Made by a program: the position numbers and the translations under genes
Source of the DNA: Endomychus coccineus
Taxonomy: Eukaryota; Arthropoda; Insecta; Coleoptera; Endomychidae
Direction of reading: 5' to 3'
Length of the DNA stretch: 64,000 bases
NCBI GenBank assembly: GCA_958510875.1
Contig: OY294070.1
Coordinates: forward strand, 11,399,631 to 11,463,630
Notes under the pieces: generated by a model
What the model was told of the DNA's origin: nothing
Database searches by the model: none
Seen by the model: only the letters and a program-made list of their open reading frames with translations
Part shown: positions 37,443 to 50,599 of the stretch, one piece after another
How the letters are laid out: each line of letters begins with the position of its first letter
Numbering within the stretch: the stretch's first letter is position 1

Positions 37443-39260
37443 GTTTAAAGCTACTGACTAAAATTCAAGTAATCTGAAGTTGCAGTCTGTAACGGACGTT
37501 TCTTCCAGATAAATCCAATCCCACTTGTTATTGTTACTATGCTGAATATTGCTGAGTATCATTAATGTTGTTTTCTATTCTTTCATTTTCCAATCAATAA
37601 ACGTTATCTTTGTTTACTCTTTGATCTTTGATCGAATTTAACCAAGCTATAAACATACCAGTAGATCAGTACCACACCTCGGACTCGGACAACGGACAGC
37701 GGACACTGTTATAATTTATAATTCGAACATCGAATCGAATCGACAAGAAACTACAATTTTCTTTTAGCCAACCACCTACGTGTACCACTCCGTTATATTC
37801 ACGGTCCTATACACAGGTCTGGAAACTCTATGGTTGACTTGAGTCTCTTACGGGTCGCCTAACTCGTAGTCCTTCGCTCAGCCACCAGCTAGCGCTTGGA
37901 TCACGAAGTGGTAAAACGATTTCTATCCGGAATCGCAAGCATCCACTTTTTTCGCATTTCCGCATCTTTCGGCACTTTAAAAACAGAAGTTTCTTGCCTT
38001 ATACTTTTGTACCCCGTTTTGCATTTCGGCACAATGCACGATTTCGTAATTTGTTTCTAAAAACGCAGGTATTCCTTGTGTTGACAAGTCAACTGACAGT
38101 TGTCACAAAATACACCTACGTGACGACTTTTGGTACTACGGACCAGTCGACGCTTAGCGGACTCACTGCTCACATAGGAAACAACCTCGAGTTTCGAGAC
38201 CTGTGTATACGACCGTGGTTATATCTGTGTCAACCTGTCAACCGAAAAAATAAATTAGAATCTGAATTTAGGAACTTTCTTATTTAGTAAAAGTACAATC
38301 ATTGAATAATTACAAACCTCAGATCTAGGTTTCTTGTTGAATAAACAATGTTTGAATTATTATTCAAGGGATTAGGTACTTGAATGGTTCATTCTATAAC
38401 AGCTTTTTTTTCTAATAAATTATTACCTATCAATAATGAATAATGATGTAATGAGGAGCCTTCGTGTCCAAGAAAAAGAAAAAATATTGTAATTAATATT
38501 GTTCGTTCCACAATCTAGTTGTGTTATAGGGTCAAATATCGGGCATTAAAAGATGATATACCTTGAATGTTCAACTTTCACCGGCGGTTCTGACCAATAT
38601 CTAGCTATCTAATCTAATCTGCGACCTAAAAGATCTATATTGTGTCGCCTTCTGCTGCTGCGCCCTCAGCGGCTATAGCAGTTCTTCAAACCCTATGGTT
38701 TTAAGGAAGTTTTGCAAGGTAGCGTATTCTGCGAGGATGTGGATGGAAGTTTCATTCTTAATTTCTTAAATCAATACACTCGATGTTTGTTATGGAATTC
38801 AATTACACATAGTCATAACATACAATTGATATCATCACAAATTGTAAGTTATTTCAAGATAGCTGATGCTGCAGATTGTAGTAATAATAATATGCTTATT
38901 GCGTCCTTGCTTAATCATAGAAAATAACATTCAACAACAAATGTTTATAAGATTATCTGATTAAGAATTGGGAACAGAAATACAAAAAGAGGCAAAGAAG
39001 TAACTTTGACGAATTCCAAATGTGACACCGAATTGAGTTGATTTATTAGTTTTTAATTGTTAACTAGTGTGTAACGTTGTGTTTAATAAAGACGTTGTTA
39101 GAAACATTCTATAAATTCTAACCCAGCGATCCCCATCGAACCTGAAGGACAATAAGGCCCTATTCTTGCCACTACCAGGGATATCCTGCACACAGAACTA
39201 TGCACTGTTCTTCTACTAATCCGAGCCTCTTAAGGTGTCCTTCCAACCAGCAGTGCCCTG
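37443..39260. other. Upstream region of lachesin
   Basis: Presumed lachesin promoter and 5' UTR near 37443-37800. A block around 38086 (GACAAGTCAACTGACAGTTG) resembles the sequence into which the 38-bp palindrome at 4755 inserted. Nothing else is recognised. Confidence 0.4.
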
Positions 39261-41130
39261 GGTTTATTTTTACTTAGGTTGATGTAATCATTAGATAGCT
39301 TTTGGTTCTAGTTTCCCATAAGTATCTTTGCTTGCCTCAGTCCTTGCAGACCTATCCAGTGGTGGGATCTTTTGTTGTCTACTTCTTTTTGTACTGGCAA
39401 TTATCCCGCAGAAGGGCTCAGGTCTCACAAATTCGTGTTTCGGCCCCTTTTTTTCTAGGTTTTCTGCTTTTTCGTTACCCTTCACCCCGGTTTGTCCTGG
39501 AGCCCATAGGAGGGTAACTGCGTTGTTCTTGCCTAGTTCATTTAATTTTTCTAAGAATCCCCATACTATCTTGAAGTTGATTACGTGAGAGCTCAAGGCG
39601 TTGATGGCTGCTTGACTATCCGACATGATAGTATATCGATATAGGGCAACTATTTGGATATTAGGTTCATTAATTTTGGCAGAAGTTATTTCACAGTCAA
39701 GTTCAGTCGTGAAAGCATTAATGTTTGAAATAGGTATAGAATCTATTTATTGTCATATATCTCGAAGCTATACTTGGGAAGCATCTCATCCGATGGAAGC
39801 CCGTTAATGGGATCGGTTTCCAACTCATTGTATAGCTCGTTGTACATCTTATGTGCGCCTGTCCCCGGCCAGTCTACTGGTGACTCCTGGAAAGGAGGAG
39901 CCTCTTCTCTTGCGCGGAGCCTGAAACCGCAACCAGGCGCGCCCCCAGGTGGCGGTTAGGGGAATGCTCAAGGCCCTGTTGCCAGCAGGGTCAAGGGTAG
40001 GAGTAGACATGCTCCCGCGGACTAACAGGCACCCAGATCCTGGATAGATTATGGACTCCCAGTCACATGTTCCTGGGAAGAAGGTGACGGATAGAGTGTG
40101 GCTGATACGGATGATCCAAATGATCCAGAAGAGTAAGTTATTCCATGATGGATAACCTACTGAAACACATAGTAAATATCCAAAAAGCGATAAAGTACTA
40201 AAAACACAGGAACCTTAATATTGGGAACAAACAATATTTTGGTACAAACAAAAACACCACAGGAAATATCCATAGCGAGATAAAGTACTGGAAACCCAGT
40301 AACCATAACATTGGTATAAATAGAAATACCATAGGAAGTTATACACAGAGAGATAAATAACTAAGACTAAAAAATACTGTAAAATTGGGCATCAACCATA
40401 TTACGGTATAAACATAAGTAACACGAGACAGAAAGATTGACAAATAGCGCTATATAGACAAATGAATCAGTAACAACCAAACATCAACGCAAACACGAAC
40501 GTAAACAACTACGTAAAATCAACGTGAAACATCTAGTTGAAGATAAAATGATATAACATCAAGAAACACAAAAAGACGCAGTCCATACCCTGAAGTGATG
40601 CGAACAGCGGGTCCAGGGTATGGATGATGATCGGAGAGGTTTAAGCAGGTATGCTGTAACTTAGAGTGAGTCCTGCACTACCAGTAGTGATAGTTAAAGC
40701 TGCTGGTGTGCATAAAGCAGAAAAAAAAAGTCCGCTGGTGAATGACCTAGCTTCGCCCTGTATATAAATCTGAAGTGGCGGTATGTTCAACAAGACTTCT
40801 AAAAATAGTGTTGCTGCTGTTCTTATAAATCTCGTAGCAGCCAGGCAAGCTTGCCTTTGAATGTTCCTTAGACGTCGCATCGCCCCAGCCTGCTGAGTCT
40901 TTGGCCACCCTGGTGTATAGCCGTGTGATCATTTGAGAGGATAGATATAGTGCTCTTTTGAATTGTTTTCTGTAGGTGTTGATTCCATGCCAGCTTCTGA
41001 TCAAAAGTAACTCCCAAGTATTTTGCCTCTTGTGCAATTGGAATTCCTACCTAATTCAGAACTGGTGACTTTCTTTCTGGTAAAGACAACTATTATGGTT
41101 TTAAGATGATTTACGTTAAAGGCCTACTCT
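39261..41130 (-). pseudogene. LINE fragment: RT thumb and RNase H
   Basis: On the minus strand, 40641-41060 encodes in shifted frames LLLIRSWHGINTYRKQFKRA, ITRLYTRVAKDSAGWGDA, LRNIQRQACLAATRFIRTA and LEVLLNIPPLQIYIQGEA, the post-catalytic region of R1/jockey RT. At 39291-39626 it encodes an RNase H segment (MSDSQAAINALSSHV, VTLLWAPGQTGVKGNEKAE). Between them (39800-40640) is sequence with loose repeats of GATAAAGTACT that may be an insertion. Many stops and frameshifts. Confidence 0.75.
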
Positions 41131-41291
41131 TGGCACCACTTATTTAAATGTAAGCACCCATTCATTTCAAGTCTTCAAATATGAGATGTGTTAACTGTTA
41201 ACATGTTGAAACAAAGTTCTTCCATAAAATGATGCAATGTGCCACTGATTGAACACTAAATAAATAAATAAATTCTAAATAGTAGACTTGA

Positions 41292-42322
41292 GAAATTTTG
41301 GCTTCCGGATGGATTCCGCATCACAATAGATCGACTTGATGCCGACGTTTCGCCAACCATTACAGGTGGCATCTTCAGGGCAGGCTTGAGGCTTGAACTC
41401 AAACTGGTTCTACTGATGGTTTCTGTAGCCGTATTTATTGTAGGAAAAATCCTTCACGCTACACAGTTCACAGCCTTTATTCCGGTGGTTAACTCTGTTC
41501 CGGCACCTGACCCTGCCGTTGTGTGATCATGTGCGAAGTGGAATTTTCGAGGATGGGTTTCCAAATGTTGGGAAGGTAATATCCTGAGTCACGGTTCAGA
41601 TTATTTGGATGTCTTAGGATTTCTATAGCATCAAGGATTTTTCGCTGATAGAAGTTTGGGGCTCTGGCTAGGATTTTAGTATTTTCGAAAAGGATTTGAT
41701 GTTTAGTGTCAAACTTGTGTTCCTCAAATGCAGATCTACTGGTGTCACGAAGCCTTGTACAGCGCGCATGTTCTTTCACACGAGTAGCTACTGTACGACC
41801 TGTTACACCAATGTAGACTTTACCCCAAGAACAGGGAAGGCTTTAAACACCTTATAAGTGAAGAGGAGGGAGGGGATCTTCAATAGGTTTGTAAAACTGA
41901 GATAATTTAAATATTGAAGATAGGCAGTGGATAAAGCAGGCGGGGGAGTTTGTGGCTCAGGTCGATTTGAAATTTTAGGCGAAGGATATTTCTTTATGGC
42001 TTTTTGAATGTTGTAGTGGGAGAAATTGTTTGATAATATAGCAGATGAAAGATGTTTTAATTCTGATTTTAAGGATTGAGGTTGAGATAAGTTGACAGCT
42101 CTGTAGACCAAGGAGTTTATGACAGATTGCTTTTGGGCATGGTGGTGGTGGGAAAGACCATTGAGGTATCTATCGGTATGAATGGGTTTTCGATACACAG
42201 AATGTCCTAAAGTACCGTCAGTCGGTCGACTAACCAATACATCTAGGAACGGAAGTGAACCTTGCGATTCTACTTCCAACGTCGGCATCAAGTTGGAATC
42301 CATCCGGAAGCCAAAATTTTTC
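41292..42322 (-). mobile_element. Penelope-like element fragment 1 (RT end plus GIY-YIG)
   Basis: Frame 41803-42324 reads GSLPFLDVLVSRPTDGTLGH and SVYRKPIHTDRYLNGLSHHH, the C-terminal RT region of Penelope-like elements. After one frameshift, VYIGVTGRTVATRVKEHARC, SAFEEHKFDTKH and ILRHPNNLNRDSGYYLPNIW (41489-41810) form the GIY-YIG endonuclease. A 55-bp block (GGCTTCCGGATGGATTCC to GATGCCGACGTT) occurs inverted at both ends (41292-41347 and 42264-42322), in line with the inverted arrangements common in Penelope elements. It is 5'-truncated and inactive. Confidence 0.85.
41340..41382 (-). ncRNA. Hammerhead ribozyme motif of Penelope fragment 1
   Basis: Minus strand order: stem I TGCC, core CTGAAGA, stem II GCC-ACC / GGT-T-GGC around a TGTAAT loop, core GAAA, a minimal stem III ACGT, cleavage position C, stem I GGCA. 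The core fits CUGANGA...GAAA. Very short, self-complementary stem III is typical of Penelope hammerheads, which can act as dimers. Function not shown. Confidence 0.65.
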
Positions 42323-42579
42323 ATTAGATTTGTATTTATTACATAGAAACGCTTCTAAATTATTTTCTTTGTCACTTAATCCTTGTATATTCAAGTGTAA
42401 TAATGAAAATGCACTTACAGATTTCACTTAATTTATTATGTTTATGACGTAGATATCGTTCAGATGGAACAGAAAAGATTTGGAAACCAAAAGGCATCAA
42501 CATGTACGAGTAGGTATAGAAAAAGTGACTAAAAATATATTTCCTTTATTCACACAATTTACACTGTATATTTACATAT

Positions 42580-45500
42580 TTACAATTTGAACACTGCTTT
42601 AGCGATTGAACCTTTCTTCAAAGCGTCAATGGCTTGTTCGTACTCTCTAAGAGCAAATATCTTCACTCCCAATTTACTGTAAGTGAGGTACCTGAAACAA
42701 TCAAAAACGGATTAGACAAATCACCAAGCAACACTGTTAGTCCAAAGCCCATGAAAGGAAGCATATTACTGCCCTCAAATCCGAAAAACCTGAAGTACGG
42801 TGCTATGTTAGTTTCCTTGGAAAGGTATTTGTCCATATGCTAGATTGTGGATTCTGGATTTCCAGCAGATCATGTATACGGAGCAGAAACAAAGTTGGCG
42901 CAAAGACAGATCCCTGTGGAAAGTGGAGGATTTTATTGAACCATCGTTCACCGGATGACGGTGATTTGTTGGTATGAGGTATGTGAGTTCCTTTTGAGTG
43001 GCGCAGGTTCTTTCAACACAGTCTCAAGTTATATTCGGCCACGTTTAGAATTTCGGACAGGGTGTTTCCATCGCTTCCTTCGCGCATAAACTCTTTTTGG
43101 CTTAAGTGACCTTTACTCAGGATCTCCCTGGGGGTTCCCTCGCGCGTCGGTTCATCTCATTTGCCTTATAATTGCGTTTACCCAACCCAGTTTATGTTGT
43201 TAGCGTTTGATGCTTGATTAAGGCTATTATATCATATCCATTCGATTCACAAAATCATAATTATTGTGGATTCAAAAATATAGGAATTTATGAAATATAG
43301 ACGGGTCATTTGTCAAGTTTCTAGTCACTTGTACATCCATATACATAATATGCGATAAAACTATTTCATATTTGATAAGTAGATAAGGAAGAAAAGGTTA
43401 TTTTTCTGCGGTTGACCTACCTTGGTCCCATAGCTTCTACAATGGCGATGGAGTTTGGGAAGCTGTTAGGATTGATTTTGACACCAATGATTTTGATTTC
43501 TCTGTCGTAGATTTCAAATGGTGAAAGTCTGAAAAAATTATAGTCATGTTACCAATTCATCGCCTTTAGAGGTTATATTTTGTATTTAAATATGAAATTA
43601 CTTCATTGAGAATATGAAAATCAGAGTGGAATAAAACGTTCCCAAAATATATGAAACTGAACTTAATATTGTTTGAACGATTTCGTCGAATTGCAGACAA
43701 AATAGACAGAAGCTTTTTTTTATTTGACCAAGAAACATGCAAATATGGAAGATCTCATTTAACTCGAAACATTCTATATCTGAAGCAATAAATTTCTGCT
43801 ATTTAACATTATATTGATAAAAGCTTGAGGTACAATTTTAAATTCGAGTTCTAGACGATTTCATCATTGCAAGTATAATTTCAGAAATTGATACGATATT
43901 AAACTTCAAGAAGAAAAAATATTCTGAAACAGAAACTTACGATATTCTACCATGTGGAGGAGCTACTCCAAAAATAATGAGTTTTCCTCCAAAGTTTAGC
44001 AACGTAACGGCGTATTCAATGGCTGGTGGAAAACCACTGCAGTCTATCACCACATCGAAACCATAGTCTTTGTCGGCGGCTTTGTTTTTCTTCAGTTGGT
44101 CTGGGGTAATTAAATTGAAACCAAGATCTGGAAATTAAGTATAAAATGGAGGTATATGAAAAGGTATGGGAAAATACCATAAAATCACTCCAAGGCACAT
44201 ATTTATGCCATTAAAACGCATTTTGTTGAATAAACATATTCATGAACACTAAAATTCCTAACCATCTATATCCAGTTTGATATTCGAGAACGTTTCTTGA
44301 GTTGAACAGTGGCAGCTTCGGAATATACAAATTTTGAGATAAATCGATTGAATTGAGTGGGAAGAATAATTGTGTAATGACGATCTAATGCGTTAGCAAG
44401 TATGAGGACAAAGTGGAAAGTTCCTGAGAAATAATACAGATGGCGCCACAATCGAAAATCCCATGGCCATATATTATTTTTTGTAAATATTGTTTAGAGA
44501 TTCCAGTGTAAGTTTCATCGCAATCTAAACAATTTATACTGGAATCTCTAAACAATATTTACAAAAAAGAATATACGGCCATAAGTATAGCACAAGAAAT
44601 AAAAACTTAGAAAATTCCACCGCCCTTGCTAAACACTGCAACCATCAATTTGATTACAAAAATGTCAATATTTTAACTAAGGAAACCAGTTATTATAAAA
44701 GATCTATTCTGGAGATGATTTACATAAAACGTGACTCCAAATCTGTAAATCATAGGACTGATATTCAGACATTAAGTCATATTTATACTAACTTAATTAA
44801 TTAAAACTCTTGCAAATTCCTACATGCGTCTTTATAATGTTAAAAGTATATTTTAGGAAGAATGCTCAAAAGTAATATTCCAATACAGGTCTGCAACCTT
44901 TTTCAACTACCTCATAAATTGTTACATCTGGTTCGAGGGTAGATACTTAACATTAGTTTCGATCTCCAGTCGTTGAGACACTATACCAACATGCACTTGT
45001 ATATTATAAGAATATTACTGAATAGTGGATTCTTGTTATATTTTATACTTGAAATATTGACGGTACAATTTCGATTATTCGTTTCGACGACGTGGGCTTT
45101 TTTGATTGAAATTGGTGCGGTATGGACGCTTTGTGCTATAATTAGTTTTTAAAAAATACCTTTTTGACATAATAAGTCTTCTGATGATGGTCGTGAGACC
45201 GAAACGTACGTAAAGACGAAAATATAAAACAAAGTGTTGATGTGACCTATTTCCCGAGAATTTTTATATATAATTCACACTGGGTCGAGAATCTTTATTA
45301 TCTTAAAAGTATTATAACTACAACTATTTTTCTAATGCCTTCTTCATTTTTATCATTGTTTCTTATTACAGCATTTTTTTTGCGAACTTCGACACAATTC
45401 TATTACTTTTTTGACATTTATAAGTTGCGACGAGACCTCGAGGGGGCCAGTTCTCTATTCAATTAAAAACATGTAAAAATAACAATCGACTAGTTGATTG

Positions 45501-48500
45501 ATTTGTCTTAATCTATGAGTAACATAATTTAAAAATATGTGAGAAAAGATATTTTATTGTTTCAAAAAATAATAAAGCAATTTTACTCAACTTGTTTAAA
45601 TTCAAGAAATAAACGATATTGAACTATTGACCTATCTAATTTATTCATTCATTCTTTAATTGTAACAAATTACCGAAAACACAATTAAATATAAAAATCT
45701 CCACGAGTTTCTTCATTGCCCAAAACGCTGTTGTAATTAGCTTGTCACCGAAGACGTCAGATAATTTTTTTTCCATTAAGGTCAAATTATTAATCTTACA
45801 TAAACTGATTAAAACAGTTTTATATCTTGACAGCTATAATATTAAATATCACATTGAACCGATTTATGGTGGAGAGGTTAAATTAATAGAATATAACTTG
45901 ATCTTGCAAATAATTCATATAGAATAATCAAATAATTATCACAGACTCAATCTTTATCAGTATTTTATTCACGAAAATTATGATTAAGTCAATATTCTCT
46001 CATCATTGTTTACAAGGTTAAATTAAGTTTGTTTATAGAATCGGCGCCGTTTTAATTATGTAATATTTGTAGTACCTACATTATTTTTATTTCACCTCAT
46101 CTTCAAGATTAGATGATTACATGGTTTACATCATTCTATTTGAAGGAGACGATGAAACAACAATTTTGTGATTATATTGAAGTTGCATTATAATTCAAAA
46201 ATATATATTTCTAGTTTATATAAGCTGCAGGTTATGCTTATCGTGTTCTTAAAATCAATAATCTCTAAATCAATTCTAATAAATTATTACAAAAAAAAGG
46301 ATTTTTTTATTTCAAGGGGAGGGCGAAGCCATCACAAATGATTTTCTTTCTGTAGGGGTCACCCACAAATTAGGTTCCACGTTAATGTGAAAGAGGGTCT
46401 ACAAAGTGTGACGTGTTGTGATAAGAAGAGGGGGAGTCTCGAGCTACGAGTCGTCACAAAAAAATGAAATGATCAGTGATACCGAAAACCCTGAAACTGT
46501 TTGTATTGACACTTTTTGGCACGTAAGCCTTTATTCAATTACTCGCGCCGAGCGTGATTCTTACAGCAAAAATTTGATGATAATTTATGTGCAAACATAT
46601 ATTCACTGCTTTTCTTAACTTTTCGGGACTCAAGGAACGCGAAAACGTTGCTTTGAGAAATTCCTGTACGTATGTGAGTCTAGGTGTGAATTACCTCAAT
46701 GATTTTGGGAATGTTGAAGCAAACAATGTTAAGTGTGGTTGGTGCCTTAGATTTTGTGCCACAAAACCAGTTCGTACATGAGCAAAATTTTAGAACAAAC
46801 TGTTCTCAGTGCCTCATATCATCAAACCTTTGATCCAAATGTTTGAGTTTCCACCTTGAACCTTAGGCGACCTGTAGAGAGCCATCTTCAAAATGTATAA
46901 TGCCATCTTGAAAATGTATAAGGTTCATAATGAAGATTGAAAGAGTGCACATGGAATGCTGTTCCCATTGAAGATAGATAAATATTCACGTTTCATCGGT
47001 TAAAATATTGAGATCACTTACCAAGAGCTTTCAAGTTTTCCAATCGGCTAGCATTAGGTTCGGAAATTGTGACATTCCTATGTCCTTTCAAATGCAGCGC
47101 ACACGCCCATAGGTTACCAATAATACCAGCTCCACTGATTAGAATTTTGCTGCTCATCTCAATTGGATTTGCCAAATCTAAGCCATGTGACAGACAGGAA
47201 ATAGGCTCGCACAAAGCAGCTGAAGAGAAAAAGTTTATTTCATTATTCCATCCAAAATGTTGAGAATATTTCATAGAAAAACACATATACAAATATTTTG
47301 TCGTCTCTTGGTCTCTGAATACAAAAGGTATTGCAGTCATAGCCAGTAGCAACTTCGAGTGTATTATTCAAGATCAAATTGAATTTCTGGTACATGGATC
47401 CATTTGGTTAAGTTCAAAAATTCCTTCAGTATTATGTTTGTCTTAGAGGATGTTCATCATTATCATCATCGTTTGAGGAGAGGGGGCTTGGCCCCCAAAT
47501 GCACTTAGGTCACTTAGTTGGGCCCATTATGCGCCCCGTGCTCAGAAGCCTATTCTATTCTAGCAGGTTTGTGGCCCGCCAGAAACAAAGAATATTGCCA
47601 GTGCTGGCTCCCATAAGTTCTCCTGGTTGCAATTTTAATTCTTCGAAGTGTCAGTGCCTGAGGGACGCTAATGCTGGGCATTCCAACATGATGTGAAAGG
47701 CAATTTCTTCCGCCTCTCTGCATTTCCTTTGAGAGCCTAGACATAGAGTCTTTGATGAAGAGCTTGGCCTGCCTCATGCGTGGTGATTCTCGCCACACTT
47801 TATTTCTCCTTGCTAGTTCAGCCAATGTATCTCTGCATTTTTTGACAAGCCTTGATGTGACTCTGGGTGATTTGAGAGCTCCCAGAGCCGACCGGCTGTC
47901 GTTGCAAATATATATGCGTCTATTTACATAGTTTATTCGCAGGATTTCCATGGCACAAGTCAATATTGCGTAGACCTCCGCCTGAAAAACCTTGCAGTAA
48001 GCGCCCAGAGTCACTGAGATAGTGATCTTGGCCTTTTCAGGTACACTCCCTCCCCAGAAGCCTGACCTACCTTGGACCCATCTGTGAACCATACGAGCCC
48101 ACCTGGTGACAGTAGGGTGAGAGTTTCGTTACTTCAATGTCCTCAATCGGGGATGACGGCACAGGCTTGGGCATAAAACCGAGCCTCTTCCAGTTAGTAC
48201 TATTCCCTCCCTGGATCTTGAGAGGGTTTCAGTTTCATTGATCTATATACTCAGTAACTAACAACTACTACTAGTTTCTTTACCTTGTTCTAACGTGGTA
48301 GTAGCAGAAAGTTTGTGAACTTGTTCCAAAGGTGCTACAACATATTCGGCGAATCCACCGTCCCTGAAGATTCCTATGGTGTTGTTGATGCCTCCATCTT
48401 TACAGAAATGAGGATTTCCACAATGGCAGTCGTGGCAACAGTGACAACCACTGAAATCAATTGTAATCTGATTAAAAATTGTAAGAAATGTCTCGTGCTA

Positions 48501-49630
48501 CTTACTTATAGTTTGATTGAGGTGTACAACATTTAAATATAATGATAGATAGTTATTTTTGAAGACTCACTTGTTGGGATCTACAGATACGTTGTCGCCA
48601 GCCTTGAATTTGGTTACGGCTTTTCCTACTTCGACAACAACTCCGGAAAATTCATGGCCAAGGGTTATTGGTGCGGCAGAACGACAAGGAAATTCCCCCT
48701 AGAAAATTAAATTAATTTGATCTGCTTATTCTCTCGATCTAGTGATCAAATCTGAAAGAAGTAATAGAAAATAAAGTTTGTAGCATGAAGAAGCTTAGCA
48801 TGGGGAATGTCACCAGTACCAGTGGGGCTGACCTTGGTTCCTTAAAATTACACTGCCGCAACTGGTAATCAGGGGCGGCGGAACATCTATTGGGAGATCG
48901 AAGGAAAAAATTTCGTGTCAAATGTTGAAAAATCATGATTTCGTTGCTGCTGAAGAAATACTTAAACCGTAGAATTATTTTCCTACGCTTGCATTCTTCG
49001 CGAAAATTGCTATGTAAATAGTTTTATGTGCATTTAAAAAATATAGGTAAATGTACAAATTGAAATTGTAGTAGTTTTTTTTATAACACGATGGAAATAC
49101 GGCAATAAAAAATTATTTTAAAAAATTATTATTAAATATTTGACACAATTTGAACACTTTTCTAATCTTTAATTTACCATCTTTTTAAAGCATTTGAGAA
49201 ACATGATTTATAGAAATCATTCAAGAGCAGCTTCTTCAGGCATTTTTTATGAATCTGTAAAACTAAAAAATATTTCAATTTTTTTACTGTAATCCGCAAA
49301 ATATGAATTAAAAAAATTTTTAGTGTGAAAAGAAGTCAGTCTCTACGCCTGATTTTTCCTTGATTTTTAAAATATTTTTTTAGATTTTATATACAATATG
49401 TATGTCTCACTAAGTTGGAACCATATGGAAAAAATTTTTATTATTAATTTCGGGAAAAAAAGTTCTAAAATCCCTTTACTAGAACTTACTTGCATAATAT
49501 GTAAATCGGTACCGCAAACTCCCGCGTATGCCACTTTAATTAAAATGTCATCGTCGCTTTTCAAAGTAGGCCGTGGGATCTTGCCATACTTCAAAGTTTT
49601 GTCTTTTAGCGAAAACTGTAAGGCTTCCAT
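42580..49630 (-). CDS. Zinc-dependent medium-chain dehydrogenase, polyol/sorbitol dehydrogenase-like
   Basis: Seven minus-strand exons: 49490-49630, 48571-48698, 48284-48450, 47022-47219, 43941-44127, 43421-43528 and 42580-42691. GT-AG introns; the lengths sum to 1041 nt (346 aa), with every phase consistent. Catalytic-zinc ligands are visible: Cys39 (AGVCGTDLH), His62-Glu63 (TLGHEFSG) and Glu150 (LCEPISC). Structural-zinc cysteines 92, 95, 98 and 106 have the standard spacing. The Rossmann fingerprint GAGIIG with SEPNASRL implies an NAD(P)-binding domain. The family oxidises secondary alcohols of polyols or threonine in the cytosol; the exact substrate cannot be read from sequence. Introns contain Penelope and LINE fragments, but the coding frame is intact. 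Confidence 0.93.
42858..42922 (-). pseudogene. LINE reverse transcriptase scrap
   Basis: About 65 bp matching the 10460-10520 part of the LINE fragment (GGAGCAGAAACAAAGTTGG, ATCCCTGTGGAA). Lies in the last intron of the dehydrogenase. Confidence 0.65.
44474..45470 (+). mobile_element. Penelope-like element fragment 2 with GIY-YIG end and ribozyme
   Basis: A 40-bp inverted repeat (TAAATATTGTTTAGAGATTC and its inverse, 44474-44575) starts the piece. A frame ending at 44804 encodes NSTALAKHCNHQFDYKNVN, TSYYKRSILEMIYIKR and VNHRTDIQTLSHIYTNL, the C-terminal half of a Penelope GIY-YIG domain. The 3' part, to about 45470, includes a hammerhead ribozyme. It is in the same orientation as its ribozyme and lies in an intron of the dehydrogenase gene. 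The 3' boundary is approximate. Confidence 0.75.
45176..45217 (+). ncRNA. Type I hammerhead ribozyme of Penelope fragment 2
   Basis: In order: stem I GTCTT (45176-45180), core CTGATGA, unpaired T, stem II GGTC / GACC around a GTGA loop, core GAAA, stem III ACG-TA-CGT, cleavage position A (45212), stem I AAGAC (45213-45217). All three stems pair perfectly apart from the extra T. Penelope-like elements are known to carry hammerheads in their terminal repeats. All core residues are present, so cleavage is plausible. Confidence 0.82.
45471..47021. other. Dehydrogenase intron, no gene recognised
   Basis: AT-rich intronic sequence; only short open frames without family resemblance. Confidence 0.4.
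47480..48240 (-). pseudogene. LINE RNase H and tail fragment
   Basis: Minus-strand frame with ITISVTLGAYCKVFQAEVYA (RNase H Glu) and IYICNDSRSALGALKSPRV (Asp-Ser). WVQGRSGFWGGS precedes, where GSK and Asp are expected but degraded. The tail resembles R1/jockey C-termini. It lies in the third intron of the dehydrogenase. Confidence 0.75.
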
Positions 49631-50599
49631 TATTACAAGTATGCGTGCAACGTCGACCGATGGAAGAAGCCAAATGTGGCTGTACCAAGTTACTCAATTG
49701 TTTTATAACAGTTCTGAGTTGATAAGGTTATCGCGTAGATAACGAGTGTCCGCGCACTTTTGATTGTTTGTTTTGATTTCACTTAGCTTAATTGTTGACT
49801 CTCACTGATCTATGATACTATTCAAATAAAAGTTAATGAACACCAGATATTATATTTGTTAATGTTAGATACAGTTCTTATGTATTATTCAGGAACACGA
49901 GAAAAATTCAAATTTGAAATTTCGAATTCACTTGTTATAAAGAAGAACGACTACGACGGTTTTAATCTATGAACAAGTTTTCATGTGGTTTTAATGAAGC
50001 TATTTAGCGAACATGTCATAATTGACTGAATTCATTAAAAAATGTTTGTTTGTTTGTGCAGTATCCATGCGTATAATGTTGTATAATAACCTACGCCGTT
50101 AAAAAATGCACATTACTGTTATACAAGGTCAAATTACAGTGGCGAAGCAGCGTCGAATTAATTATAATAATTCAACATAGCACAATGATATTATAAATGT
50201 TGAGTAAAAATGAAAAAAATACGCCTTTGACTAGCCAAAATATTTATAGTTTATAAAGGTGGCGTGACTCAAATTAAACTAGAAAATTTGATTTCTGAAT
50301 AGGACTATTGAATAAATCAAAAATTATTTGCAGTGCTGACTTAGCAGTTAGAAATAAACTATTGAAGAGTGATGATAAGCGAAGTGGAATTTGCGAGGAT
50401 GGATTTGGTTGGTTCTCCACCGAATTACTTATGATCAAGCCAATTAAATTCGTACCCTCAATTCCAAACGTCATATTCAAACTTCATGAGCTTCTTGCCT
50501 CCATAATGCCCTCAGCTCCAACCTTCCAGATCCACCCCTCTTGTAAATACTGTGGTTAATTTATCTTCACATACCCTTTCTAAAGTCGAACATCAGTTC
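49631..50599. other. Upstream region of the dehydrogenase gene
   Basis: Presumed promoter side of the minus-strand dehydrogenase. No other gene recognised. Confidence 0.4.

Noticed and set aside
49398..49742. 114-codon plus-strand frame
   Set aside because: Antisense to exon 1 of the dehydrogenase, whose spliced frame is fully consistent.
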